This document shows positions 33,901-48,900 of a stretch of DNA of 64,000 nt, piece by piece. Origin of the DNA: Whitmania pigra (lineage: Eukaryota > Annelida > Clitellata > Hirudinida > Haemopidae); contig JAJTWR010000260.1 of NCBI GenBank assembly GCA_021613335.1, positions 2,289,001-2,353,000 on the forward strand, read 5' to 3'. Made by a program: the position numbers and the translations under genes. Within the stretch, counting starts at the first letter, position 1, and each line of letters begins with the position of its first letter. The notes below the pieces were generated by a model. It was given only the letters and a program-made list of their open reading frames with translations. It had not been told where the DNA came from and ran no database searches.

Positions 33901-36900
33901 CTCTTGGATTTTGCAATCTTGAAAGCCATTAAACACCCCAGCAGACCTTTCAATTAGCAGGGTGCAGGTTTTTTGTACTATTAATATTTCCTGTTTATGT
34001 GCCTCATATGTAACCTGACAAGACATGAAGTATCAGTTGTGGTTATGATCTTTTATGAAGGGCATGCAGTTAAGAATACTTAAATGTGAATTTAAAAAAA
34101 GCTTCACAAAAGCAATATTAGCATGTACAGTGCTAGAAAAATTTTTACGCCAGTCCCCATTTTTTGTAATAACTTATGTTATCGTACGAAGCTCAAATTT
34201 AGAAGAACTGTGTAATATCCTTAAAGAATATAACTCGTATATTTTTTACACTTTGATCAAGAATTAAGCGCAAATCCCACAGAAATCCATTTTTTTTGCA
34301 TAGAAATATTGTTACGACAGGTTACAAATAAACTCATGAATTTCAGTATTTTGGCAAAAATTTTTATTTAAACCTAAATGAAATAATGTTTCAATAAGAT
34401 GTCATTCCTCCTTTCTTAGTAATAACATCATTTATAATACAAATAACACCTATTTTTCATGGAGAAAATCAGTGTTTTGATAATGTTTTCATCCAAATTT
34501 CTCCATGTGCTCCAAATCCCTTTTTTCAATTCATTTTCTATGTTATATTGCTGTCCATTGCCATAAACTGATCTTGAAAGAAAGCCCCAGACATTTTCAA
34601 TCAGATTCAAGTCAGGTGAACACGCAGGCCAGTCCATCACTTGCATGTTGGACTCCAGGAAAAATGCTCTGGTTGCCTTGGAAAAATGAATAGGAGCATT
34701 ATCTTGCTGAAATTCATGTTGTTTTGTTTCAGCAAAAGGAAGGAGATGATCCTTGAGCATTTTGATGTACTTCTGAGAGTCCTGCCTCCCTTTCAAAATC
34801 ACCAGTTCAGTCCTCAGAAATGTTGAAATTCCTCCCAGACCATCACAGGACCTCCTCCATGTTTTCTGCTATAAAAAACATCTCTTTATTTTCTAAGATC
34901 ATGCCAGTAATATTTATAGCCATCTGGTCCATCAAGGTTGAATTTTGTTTCATCTGTGAAAATTATGCGTTCCCATCTTTGGTTGCAGTTGACCATCTCT
35001 TTGGCCCAGAGGAGGCGCTTTTTCTTATGACGGACTTTCAACGCTGAGGCTCGCTTTCACATTTCAACTGTCCACTTGAATTAAGATAGTTGCAGACTGT
35101 CCTAACATGGACATCCAAATCCAGCTTATCATTTAGCTTTTTCCACGAAATTTCTCCTCGCGAAGCCTCCCTGATGAGACGTCTCTGAATCTGATTCGAG
35201 AGTTTTTTCGGTCCTCCGCCCTTGTACTTCTTCCCATATGAGTCTGGATCATCCAAAAAACATTTGGTGACAGCTCTTGACCTATTCAACTCATTTGCAA
35301 TCTTTTGTATTGAATAGTTTGCCTTCCCAAAGGCCATGACTTGTCCTCTTTCTCCTTCTGTCAAACCTGCTTTTTCCCCCATGATGAAGTGAATGTAAAA
35401 GGAACTTTTGATTATTTATTTATTTTATTTTATTTATTTGATTATAGTCTGTTGTAGGAATTTTTGAATTTTACACTCCTTTATATAGCTTTCTCAATGA
35501 AAATTTAATGTTTGATCCTTCTAATAAGACCTTGAAATTGATGAAACGAGCCAAAACTGGAAACTGTCGTAATAATATTTCCAGGCCAAAAATGGTTCAT
35601 TTGCATAATTTATGGGAACCATTAACCCACATGAAAGGAAATTTAGCATGATGCTTACAAATGGTGCTTTGCGTAATTGCTGAAATTTTCAGCAAGATAT
35701 GTTAATTTATAAGGAAAATGTCGTAACAATATTTATAGCGCTGTATCAGAATGCATCAAAAGGACTGCTTAACATTTAATGATCATGATTATTTATAATG
35801 TAAAAAAGTCCAATTTTTTTCATCTATTAATTTGTTCACGAATATGCTTTGCAGAGTTTTTTGAAGAAACCGAACATTGTGTAAATGTTTTGAAGTTCGC
35901 TTGCTTTGGAGGGCACTGTGTTATTCTGTGTTATTGCCTTGGAATTTTTAATGAAGTGGTTAAAAACAAAACTGCTTTAGATGAATTTATTCAAAGTGAA
36001 GGTTTATTGGAAATATGCCTACATTGTTAGTGATAAGTCTTTTCAGAAAGTTTTTTATTTCAACATATGTTCCAGCTTGACTGTTTTGTTTTATAAATTT
36101 TGATGAGCTGCTATTTTACTTTGGAAATTTTAAAATTTTATTGTCTGACCCCAAATAAGTTGTAACGTATTAAATCTAAAATTTAATTTATTTATTAGAT
36201 CTAAATTTAATTATTTGCAATAAAAACTTAATAGTTTATTGATCGGATATAATAATATACAAAAGTAGTTCAGGAGCTAGAGATTGCTCAATTAAGATTT
36301 AGTTTCCAAAAAATTCAGAAAAAGAACCAAGACTCATCTTAATGTTTAATATTTAAAAAACTGTAGCTTTTCAGTGACGTAATGAACATAAATTATTAAG
36401 TAATAATTACACTCATAGAAACTAAGATTAAAAACAATTTACTTAAGCTCTATAACTGTGAATTTATATTTGTTTGTTGAAAAAAAGAAGTTAAGTCTTA
36501 ATATTGAATTAATTACATTTTTGCTGAAACTATCTTCAGATCGCCATGTTAAACTTGTTTCAATTATTGTTGACAAAGGAGCCAAGCTAACAAAAAGTCT
36601 CATTCTGGAATATAAGGAAGCTCTGGCTAATTATTTGTTATCTGGCATTAGAAAACAAAAACATAATGTTTTAGCTTTTTATTTATTTGCAATTTTAGAA
36701 ATCAATGTTAGCATTTATTTCAGGTTATTGTAGACTGGAGGTATAAATCCTTGCAAGACTTTTCTATTGATTGGATAATGCCTTATGCTGAAACTGTTTC
36801 AGAGCTGGACCTTAGTCACAATCTAATTAATATCTTGCCAGTGGAATTGCCATGGAGGTTATGCAATTTGAAGAAATTTGTGCTTAAATATTCTTCCTTA

Positions 36901-39900
36901 TTTGGAATGGCTCCTCCTACAGATGGAGTGATTCTCTGTAACAGGTTAATAAATGACGAAGGTGAAAACTGCCCCTGTTCTAGCCCCTTTTTAGGGTTTT
37001 TTTTCGAAGTGCAATCGATATAGATAAAAATGTGTGGATTGTTTAAAAAAAAGATCAGAGAGCCAGGGACAAGTAATAAAAAACAAAATTTATTTAACGT
37101 TTTGAATGATTTAAAGCTGATCCGTGCCCAGCTCCTGAGATATGGTTCTATAATTCACCTTCCTATCAGCTTCTTTGAAGGAAGATGAGTCAAGAATGTT
37201 GCACGCAGCAGAAGTATAAAGATCTTTCATGTTCTTGGACTTGGAAGCATTTTCATTTCCATTTTCATTTAACAATGAAAATTGTTTTGAACAATTTAAA
37301 GCTGCCTGACACCCAGCCCCTGAGACGTGGTTCTATAATATAGACGATTAAAAATCAACCAATGCAGATGTAGCAATGCCAACTGGCTTGAAAAAGTTCC
37401 CGATTTCTTAATCTTGTCCCTGGCTCTCTAATCTTTCTTCTATTTTTTAACACAATCCACACATTTTTATCTCTATCAGTTGATTTTTAATCGACTCACC
37501 AAAACAGCCCTAAAAAGGGACTAGAACAGGGGCAGTTATCACCCTTAAGTAAACTGATTTTTTTTATTATATATATATATAAAACCAAAATTACTTTGAT
37601 TGTTCACTTCACTCATTCATTCCATAAATTTTGACCTGTCCTTTTACAATTTACCATTAATCAGTTTATAATCTTTGAAGTTAAAGTCAGCCATTGTGAC
37701 AGTAAAAAAATGATAATTTAAAATTTCAAGTCCAATTAAATATTGGCATGGCTTCAGTAAGTAATAAAACAAAAAACAATTGAAGTTTAAAGTGCATGAT
37801 ATAAATTAATTATCAAAAATTCTTAGTGAATAATCAGAAGATTAATCATTTATATGGGCAGCCCAAATTTTATTTTGTGTGTTATAAAATATATCGTAAG
37901 AAATATATCATTTGTTGTGCAAATTTTTAGGTGTTTTGGATAATATTTTCAATATGAAGGTTTACAATGCCAAAGTATATTGGGACAAAATGCTTCAGTA
38001 GCTCATAGCAAATATGAAAGCAATTAATTAATTAATGGCAGTAATACTAAACAACTAATGTTAAATACAAGGAAAACAATATTATTTATTTTTTTTAAAA
38101 AGACATTTTCCAACTATTTAGAAGCTATCCTTTTTGGGAATCTGGAATTCATTTTCTCTTTACCACAGTTTGAATAAGCTTTTGTGTTTCAGATTTTGTC
38201 CTTGCAATGGATCATTTAAAACTGCTCATAAAGGCCGAATGTTTTTTTCAGATATGTGGATCTGTTCCATACAAGACTGTTGACAATACATTGGGGAGTT
38301 CAAGAGGCTACAAAGTTGCTAATGATGTTACTTTTTTCTAGCTATTTTCCTGCTTTATTTTCTTGACACTCCTATAGTATTTATTGATACTGCTGCTATT
38401 TTTCAGCATATTGATGACTGGTATTTGAATGACAGAATTCAGTTTATGTATTTTGACCGGGCCAGCAACACTGGCAATAAAACCGGAGCTTGCACTTTTC
38501 TTCAACAGAAGCTGCAGAAGTCATCAATCAGTTTAGCATGTAGACATCACACACAAGAACTCATTGTAGCAAATGTCTTTAATCTTTTAATGGGCTGTTC
38601 AAAGTGGTCCTAGTATCAAACTCTTTGAACATTTCTCAAAAGCATGGAATCGATTGGATAAATCTAATATTGATAGCAGTGCTACTGATCAATCCGTTGC
38701 ATGCAACCTCATGCCACAAAAGGAAAGTGGCCCCTCACCGAAACCGATGATGCAAATTATAAGCAAGCTGCAAATACCTCTTTACATGACGAAAAATGAC
38801 ACAAAAAAAACCAAAAGTAAACTTAAACGTTGACTTCTTAACCTAAACTATAAATTCTGTTGGCAAAAAATCTGTCCAAGTTCTTGAAACTTTCAACATC
38901 CCATGAAGTCATTGAGACAAACATCCTGAGACAAACTGTTCCATTCCTGAACCACTCTGTTGCCAAAGAAAAACTTCCTACAATCTTTATGGGCCTGCCT
39001 TGTCATCAGTTTTCTTTCATGTCCTCTGGTTTTTGAATATGTACAGACAGCTAGGTAAGGGCAAACTAAATCTCTTATTCCACCTGTCATCAATTAAAAC
39101 AACAAAATCAAATCAGCTCTTTTTCTTCTGCAACATAAACTTGGCAAATTTCAGTTTTTCTAATTTTGATTGATATGGAAGGTCACTGCATCAGAAATAT
39201 TTAATATTTATAATTAGCATAATATTTTAATTAATTAATGTATTTATTATGTTATTTTAATATTTTTATTTAAAATTATTTTTATTATTTACTTAATTTT
39301 AAATATAAATAAATATTGTTTTAAATTCTAAATCTGCTATTATTAACATATATTCACATATTCATTAATATTAATTTTATATATGTGATTAACTTCAACA
39401 TTATTTAAAATTTTCAGTCTTGAATACCTGGATTTGTCAAACAATGAATTGTCACACATTCCCTCTGAAATATTTTTATTGCAAAATCTCAGGTTCCTAA
39501 GCATTGAAAACAATTCCATTCAAATGTTGATAAGTTCGACCTCAGGTTTGCAAATTTAATTTAGAATTTATGAGATTTGAATGCATAAGTTGAAAAAATT
39601 TATGGATTGGAAATAGATATTGGACTCATGAGTTACTTAAAGTTTACTTAATTATATTTTAATATGGTATATAAGAAGAATCATTTGTTTTTTCATAATT
39701 TGAAATTTAGCATATTACAGCAAGGTAGATGGACCGCATGGGAGGATGTGGTTCAGCGTTCCATCAGTTGGAACAAGATATGGAGGATGTCTCCATATTG
39801 TTTGGCCTTTATGATAAGATCGATTTATGACCAACTTCCTTCTAAAGACAATTTGTTAAGGTGGGGTTTGACGGAAGACTGTAAATGTAAGCTCTGTGAT

Positions 39901-42900
39901 GGTTTCGAGACACTTCATCATGTGCTCTCAAATTGCGAATATGCCCTCTACAATGGTCAGTATACATGGCAACACAACAAGGTCCTAAAGGAAGTGGTAG
40001 AAGCTACCAAATTAGCGGTGGCCAATGCAAATTTTTGCAAGATTGTGTTGCAGCGGAAGGTATACTTCTTGCGAGAGGGCTTTTCACTACCATGAAAACT
40101 AAGAAAAATAGACTCCCTCCGAGGAGAGTAATTCTTGCAGAAGCCAATGATTGTACCATCGCAGTCAACCTACAAGGCTTGTGACACTGTCCCCAACTGC
40201 TTAGGGATAGAAGCAGGAGGCCGGATGTTGTTCTTGCATCGTCAAGGACTTTCATTTTGATAGAGTTGACTGTCTTGTGGAAGGATAGGATCAAAGCAAG
40301 CAATGTGCTGAAAGTGGAGAAAGATCTAGAGGAAAGTGGGTTTCAGGCAATACTAATGCCCATTGAAGTTGGGGTGAGAGGTTTAGTTGGTAAGTCTTCC
40401 TTACTCAAATATCTTTATTGAGCTGGGAAAGAACTAGGGGTATGATAAAAATTTCAGAGGCTACGGAGCCAGCATTGTATTGGATTTGGGAGATGAGAGG
40501 CCGTAAGCGTTGCTGAGAAGGTTTTCTTGTTGAGATGATGGCACATGCATTCACAAATGACATAAAAACGTGAACGAGTGACCGCTTCAAAAACGATCAG
40601 TTTGTGTTATATGGGATTGATGCGCAGAGGTAGCCGTGACTCATCGCTAACCATATAACGTGTGGTGTTTACTGTCTCACCCGCTTGGCACCTGGCAGCT
40701 CTCCAAACTCTGTTTCTGGCCCTAGGCCAAAGGTTCTGCACTGATTTAGCTGATTTAACGACAGCTATCACAAAATACTAAGGCGCCTTCATTGAAATTT
40801 ATAGCTTACTTTAGAATCCTTTCTTTATCTTTAAATATATGTTTAAATGTGATAATAGTCTTTTCTGATAGTTTTGATGTTCCTTTTATGGTTCCTCTGT
40901 CCAATGGCTTGATAACAAACCAAAAATAAAAATCTGTTGAAATCATCACATAGGAATCACTCGGTAGAAAAGGCGTCCCCTTATATAGCCCACACCGTAT
41001 CGCACCAGGCTCCCAGAATAAAAATTTGATTGGTCCTGGGATCATACATTTTAGGAAAGATTTGTGGCATGTAAATATATTGTGTGATCGTTTCTAAATA
41101 TTCAATAAAAATAGTTGCTATTTGGCCATCTTCACCAATTCTAACATTTTGACTAATTGATGCCAAATGTTATGCCAAATATATATTTAATAATTAAATC
41201 TTAATAAATACATATATAATATCTTAATAATAAGGTCTTAATCATAACAAATTTCAATTACAGAGTGGAAATGCAATAAATTGGAACAACTGATAGCAGG
41301 TGGCAATGATATCTCTGAGGTTCCAGTGCAACTAACGATATGCAGCACCTTGAAAACCATTTGTATAAAAAAAAATGTACTAAAATGCTTCATGGAACCA
41401 TTGAGGTCTCTCCCTGTAGGTATTAATAAAGTTATGATGTCTTAAATAATTATACATTACAAAAATTGTTAGAATTTTTAATGATTTGTACTTGTTATCA
41501 TATTAGGATTTTGTGAATTTTTGGAGTAGAACTCTTACAGAAATTTCTCTTTCATTTAACTGCATCAAAGAAGTGCCAACTTTTATTTTTAAACTTGGTA
41601 ATTTTTATCAATTTGTCTATTACAATTTGTTTTTTATTAATAAAGTCCACAATTTTTCCAATTTTTATTCAGAGGCACTGGAAATATTAGATCTTTCAAA
41701 TAATTTATTGAAGTCACTTCCTCATCCTGATGTATGGTCTTGCAAACACTTAAGAATCTTAAATCTATCTCACAATGAACTAAATTCTGATAAAAAGTAC
41801 CAACATTCAATTCTTCATTTAGAGATGCTTTGTTATTAATTGATGCTATTTTTAAAGTAACCAGTCTTCCACATTCAAAATAAATTCTGCTCAACATTTC
41901 AATGCAAGGAATTTTGGCCTCAAGTTAAATGTGTCACCCCATTTACCAATGGTCATTTCAAATTCTCTCACTGAACTTTACTTGTGTGACATTAACTTAA
42001 CATTTGTTCCTATGTCAGTTAGTTGCATGAAGAAGTTGACGAAGTTAGATTTATCATGGTAAAACCATTCTTTAGCATTTTGCTAAAGTTGTTACTAATG
42101 AATTTATTACTCTAAAAACAGTAACAAGGAATTAGAGGATCTTCCCGAGGAATTATGTGGACTTTACTATCTGGAGCACTTAATGATTGATTGCAATAAC
42201 TTCAAAGATACTTATCTCAAACAATTGTTGATAAAAGGTTATTTAGAAACATTAATAGTATTTGCATTGCACATATAATGCATTTCATAAATGTAGCCCT
42301 TAGTTGAGAGTTATATAATTTTTGAAGTTACCATTTAAATTGCAATATATTTTTTGGGTTCCTTGACTGCTTCTCAAATGGTGATAGCTCACATGACAGT
42401 TGCGCACATGTTTTGAGCCTATTGCTCAAATGACATTTGCGCATACTCATGAGCTATTATGATGGGGCTGTTATGACCGGACTATTTTAATGGGGCAGTT
42501 TGACAAGTGACCCTCACAAGGTATCGCTAGACACCAGGATTGAAAAAATAAAATGGTATTTGCTAAATTCCAATAGTTAAATAAAATCACGTTTTGAATT
42601 TACAATTACTTTTTTTTAAGATTGTAATTTTTAAATTTCATCTACTCTCCCAATCTACTCTGGCGTGCAGGTTAGCCGAATTGGTTACGCGCCTGCATAC
42701 GGCAGTAATGGCAACAGTCGTAATGTGCCATGTTTGAAACCCAGCCTGCACTGCCGCCAGCACCTTTGGGAAGGAGTGCTATATAAATGGTTATAAGAAG
42801 CGCCTCTGACGCTATGCATATGGCGCTATATAAATGAAGTTACAATTACAACGGACATGATGACAGCCATTGAGAAATGAGAAAAGGAAATAAATTTTAG

Positions 42901-45900
42901 CAGCAAATGATAGTTATGGGGAATATTGCATCTGTTTCCATGCAGAAATGAAATTACCGTATTTTCACTTATGTTGCACGCATGTTATGTTAGATTTTAC
43001 TTACCACGCAGCCCCTCTAAGTGCTATAATTGTGTGCGTGTTATGCTAAATTAAGTTACGATACATGAATTTGGTTTAAGACCAGCAAATATAAAAAATT
43101 TAAATGATAGCACAGACCTTTGTTTGTTTTTTGTAAAAACTTTGAGCTATAATTTTAATTTTAAATAGTTTATAATTGGTTGAGCTTTAATGCACTGCAT
43201 AATGAACTTCCGATTCTTACAGAAGCATGTGGCAAAACATTCATGTTAATCATTGCCTTCTCCGACTCACTAATTTGTTTGACAATGTTTTTTGCAATAC
43301 TGATGGTGCAGTTAGAGCTTTGGGTGGTGTTGTTTAACACATTAATAGTCAAACATCACATGGACTTATTTTAGCAAATGTCTTCAATCTCTTAATGTTC
43401 TTCTAATGGTTCTGATATAAAAACTCTTTGATCACTTCTCAAAAACATGGAATAAAATAGATACAATTTTGATAATAGTGTCAGTTATAAATCTTTTGCA
43501 GTCTTTATTGGAAAATATAATAAAAGTCTTATCCATTTCTTTCGGAACCCATTATGAAGATTCCAACTGGTAACTGTGAGGAATTACCACCATTGCTCTG
43601 GCTTTTGCTGGTGACAAGTCAATTGATTTTCTACATTGCTGTAAGAGCATATCATGAAACCCATTGGATGGCAAAAATTATATGCAGTTTTTGGCCATAA
43701 TTTCATGTTAAAGTTGATGCACTGTTTGGATCTCAACAATTTCACACATTCACAGTGAAGCTATGTCTCAGAGCAAGGAACATCTGTATAACTTCATTAT
43801 CTGCTACAAGAACTGAATTCAAATTATTTTAAAATATCTTGAGAATTTTGTACAAGTGAATTGTACAAGGCATTCATTTAATTAGAAATAACATGTAAGG
43901 GCCTGTTGAGCTCTTTAGCAATCTTCAGTCTTGAATATTTAGCTTTCGTGAAGGTCTTAATCTGCCCCTTCTCATTTTCTGACAAAGGTTTACCTCTACC
44001 CATCACTAAACTATAAATAATAAACTAAAAAAAGAAATTTCTTAAAAGTATCTTGCTTACATACCACAGAAACCTTCTTTAAAGTTCATTTTTATTTTAT
44101 TTATTTTATAGCTCCTAAGCAAACCCCTTTCTATCTTTTTTGAGCGACCAAAAAACACATTTTTAAGGTAATTTACAATTTTTAACTGTTCTAGGAAGTC
44201 CAAATTTATATTAATTTAAATTATATACAATAAAATGATGTAATGTCAAAATTTGAAAAAATTCTGTTGTTTGATGTTAGAAAATTTTGCATAAAAAGTG
44301 TCCTTCCTATATTTATTGGGCAGAGTGTACATTCAAAAAATCAGTCAGAAGGCCAATAATTATTCCTCACCATCAGTCGAAGCCTTCAAATTTATTTTCG
44401 GCTCTTGCTGGATCCCCCTCTCCTGTAGACTTAATGCCAGCCTTTCTAAAACCTAATAACTCGGAATATATGGCCTTCTTGATGCTTCCAGATGGTGTTT
44501 AGGTATGTGTGGCTTTCTGCATCCATTCCTCCCAATCAAACCTGACAATTTACCAATGATTTGTAGTGTCAGTATGATTAAACAATTAAGTTAAGGTACC
44601 TTATATAATTTTTGAATGGGTGATTTGTAGCAATATCCAGTGGTTGCCCTTTCAATGTCAGACCACTTGCAAAACGACACTTCATTAACATTGAACTCCC
44701 GAGGAGCTGCTCTATTGCCTATGTCTTTTGTCCTAGAAACAACTTGAAGCTTGCAGGCAGCTGTGTAGGAGTAACGTTTATCAGACATTTTCTTAACGAC
44801 TTCGCTATTTCAATCACAAGCACTTCTAACTGTATATCACTGTATCTATCACTCCAATCATCTCAGATCATGAATAACTCAACCAATGGACATTTTTTGT
44901 CAACTTTTATATTTAATTGTTTTATATATTAGGAACTGCTTCCATTAAGTATTAGTTTATGTAATTTTAATTTTCTGCATTTTTTCATGTTTTACATAAT
45001 GTTGGACAGTTTGCATAGTTCAATGTTTCTCATTGAATTTTAACTCTATTTGAACGTGATGATTAAATAAAAAATAAATTTAGTTACAATGCACAGTTGA
45101 CCGATTATTTATTATTTATCTTTAGCCAAAAGAAAAAAAATGCCTCCGTTAGTGCACGTTATAATCGTTTGCGTGTTTTATAAGTGCTTTTGTATGCAAA
45201 TTAGAAAAATTGCTTGTTATATTCGTTCGAGTGTTAAATTCATCTGCATGTTAATTTTGTGAAAATACGGTAGTTGATAATTGCAGAAATTACTTATTAA
45301 AAACCAACGTTCTTTAACCCTTTAAATCTCAAGATTTGCCGTCCAGCAGTTGGCTAGTTTTCGTGGATTTTGACAAGATATTTTTGATTATTGTTGGAGT
45401 ACATTATTAATATTGTTAGAGACAAAAAATTTGATTCAAATTGAAATAAAAAAGAATCTATTAAAGGGTTAATATAAATTATGAGGTAACTGGGCCTGTA
45501 TTTAGTGGGGTTTGTCAGTTAAAACTCTCCAAAATATTAAAAAAAGATTTTAATTGTAAATTTTATTTATTTTTATAACATCATAAAATCATCTTTATTT
45601 GTTATTATTATCATTTGATTCTGATTTTGATTCTGAAAAATAACAAAATGAAAACCCAAAATCATTTTCTGGCTTGGAGGTAATCATGTCATATTTAAGT
45701 TGCTGTAGAGAATATAGGCTCACAGATCACTGCCAGAGGTGAGAGAGAGGTGAGGAAAACTTTATTTGCTCACAATTTCTGGAATCCATACCAGATTCAT
45801 TTGAAAGTTTACACCATATTACATCAACGTCGGGGCCCCGCCAGAAAAAGAGGGGGCAGCATTGCAGTCATCTTTCGACAGGACATAAAACCTACCAAGA

Positions 45901-48900
45901 TAGAGCGCGATAGAGTCGAGTTTGAAGTTATTAATCTCAAATTCAACACCCTTAAATCATCATTCAGCATCTCATCCATCTGTTTGCCCACCCGGACCCA
46001 TCATGTCTTCATTCATAACTGCATTTGAAGAACTCATTAACTTCATCTCATTGCATGACATCCCGTTCGTCATCTGCGGCAATTTCAACATACCTGGCAC
46101 CAGGACAAGGATTCATCATCTCCTGGAGAAATCCATCGAGTCTCACGAACTCACACAGCATGTCGCCGCCCCAACCCATATCCATGGTCACACACTCTAT
46201 CTTCAGCTGATGCTGAAGACCTATCTTTTCAAGTTATTCCTACAGAAACCAAGGCGCCTCTTACTCTATGCTTAAGGCGCCATATAAATGAACTATTATT
46301 ATTATTATTAGATGGACCATCAGTGTTGCAAACAAAAAAATTGTTTGCCAGTTTCCCATTAGTTTCATTATGTAATGCCTACATGCCAAGCTTGCCAAAC
46401 TTTTGCCAAATGTTCTAGAAGTACACATGCACCAGCTGTGTTTCTGGGTGTAGTAAGAATGTGCAAGACAATCAATTTGTTTCTTACATTAAAAGAGACA
46501 ACATTTTGCTATCCCAGTTAACTTAGATCACAGGATACCCAACTTACTTTAAACCAAAGAATATTGATATATACAGATACATAATAGAAGACTAAAAATG
46601 CAAATTTGACCAAAAAAATCCAATTTTAATGGACTACTTAAAGTAGTGAAAATGTTTACTTCATTTGAGCTACCAAAGTTACTAAATATCATATAAGTAT
46701 CAAATTCAACAGCTGGTAAATTAAGATGTTGAAGTTTTAACTTATGTATTTTTGTGGCACCCTGATCTTCATCTACAATCATTTTTCCACAAGTTTGCCT
46801 TGTTAATGAACAAATTAAACTTGATTCGTTTGAGTAAGATACTCAAATCCTCAAACACAAGAATTTCCTTCTAGCACTCTTTAATGCTTTCAAACAATGA
46901 AGTTGCTGTCTTAATGATATCCTGAACTGGAAGATTCAATTAATGACTTCAGCATTTTGCATAGAAAATGATTATTAACATTATTCTAACTTTACATTAT
47001 AATTATATTTACAGAAGATTAAAAATTGGATGCTTAAAGTAATTATGCATTGCTTTTTATATTGTTTACATTTATATATGTTTATATTTGTTTTATATTG
47101 TGTAAAAAATGAATTGAAATTTAACTGACTCCAATTTAATTGACAAATGTTATAAAAAACATTTTTTGCTTAGGTAGTTCCACAAAATTAATACTTGCAT
47201 ACTTGAGACAAAAGCACAGAAAATTTATTAGTTATCACAGACTCCAGTGTATCATTATTGGAAAACAAGTAATGTGAATGCTTTGTTGCTTGTCTTGTGT
47301 GGAATGTCATTGAGTTGCAGCATATTTGCAGTTTCATGGAAAGACATCATTGTGTAAAGCCCTCAGCAACTCTCCTGAATCAAATATAAGGACAAACAAA
47401 TTTAATGTGTTAGAATTTAAATGGGAATTGATGGCAAGGAAATTGAAACAAATTTTTTCAAGGGTATGTTTAACGATTTATAAACTGTGAAGACATTTAA
47501 AAACTAATAACTCAAAATATATTTAATTGCAGCCATTTTCAGATAGTCAAGAACTTATTATACAATTAATTGATGTTCCAGACAATGCATCTATAGATTA
47601 TAAGCCTATTTTTTCTCCTGGTTGTCTTTATTTGGTTGTCTTTGATTTAAGGTTACATCAAAAGATGGATGAGTTTCTATGCCCAGAGCTCTTTGATATA
47701 CAGGTTATAAATAGGGATAATTGAAAATCTCTTGAATGAAATGAATGTATTGTATATTCTCAACTAAAAATAGGTTTTTGGGAAGATTATTGAATTTATT
47801 GAATGGGGTGACCTGTCAAAATAGCCCAGCGACAAAATAGCCCCGTCAAAACATCCCCATCAATATATCTTTATAAAAAATATTTATATGAGTTGAAGAC
47901 ATTAACTGACAACTTATTTCAGATTTGATTAAATGAAATGAGTTTAAGTTTTGACGGTGCCATTGAATGGATTCCTTGATTGGACTTTTGGATAATTTAA
48001 TATTCTACTGCATTGCTTTATAACCTTTTTGAATCTATGGGTTATATAAACATTTGTTGTGCAGGCAAGACTGCACCAGAAAACAATTTGTTTAAAAAAT
48101 TGTAAAGTAATCACATTGCAGTGGTACAGGTCAAAATTGGATCATGATTAATTCGATTCCAACAAAATTTAGATGGAATCGTATCTGGGTTATTTACTTA
48201 ACCGAACTTGATGTTTGATATTTGTAGGAAACAATATTGATATTTTTTAAAATCGATAATCTCTGCATGCAAAAATGTTGTCAACCCTAATTTGAATGCA
48301 AGCTTTTTACATCTGATAAATTTATAAAAGTTTATTTCATTGACCAGATCTCTGAAGTAGTTCTAATGACTATATCTTTTTTTAACATCCTTAGACTCAA
48401 TTAATCATTTAACCATTTGTGTTTTAAATATTTTATCAGAATGCATGGTCCTAGATTTTGCAAAGGATAGTATCTTATATGGCAGCAGGGCCATTCAAAA
48501 ATAATACCAAATTTATGCTTCTCTCTGGAAAAATTTTACAAATGTTTTTAATTAAACATTTTATTGTTCATATTTTATATATTTATTACATTGTTTATTC
48601 AGGCCCACATGCCTAATGCCCATGTCATTATCATTGGGACATTTTTAGACTGTCTAACAGAAGGAAGAGACATTCTAGAAAATATCAAATCTTCAATAAT
48701 AAATAAATATTTTGTAAAGGCTGGGTTTCCTAGAATATTAGATATAATCTTTGTGTCAAATGTCAAAGAAAGGGAAGGAATGAAATTGCTCAAAAGTTCA
48801 ATTCTTACTGCCTTTCATAAATTCAACATAGGTGTTTCTTCAGAATACCCAGAAACAAATGACATGTGCAGAAAATTTCCTGTTGATTATTTGGAGCTAG

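Noticed and set aside
37560..37585. Dinucleotide run as a regulatory element
   Set aside because: A short AT microsatellite with no further signal.
42663..42730. Functional tRNA gene
   Set aside because: Only box A and box B are kept; the sequence continues into a SINE body and tail and no cloverleaf forms.
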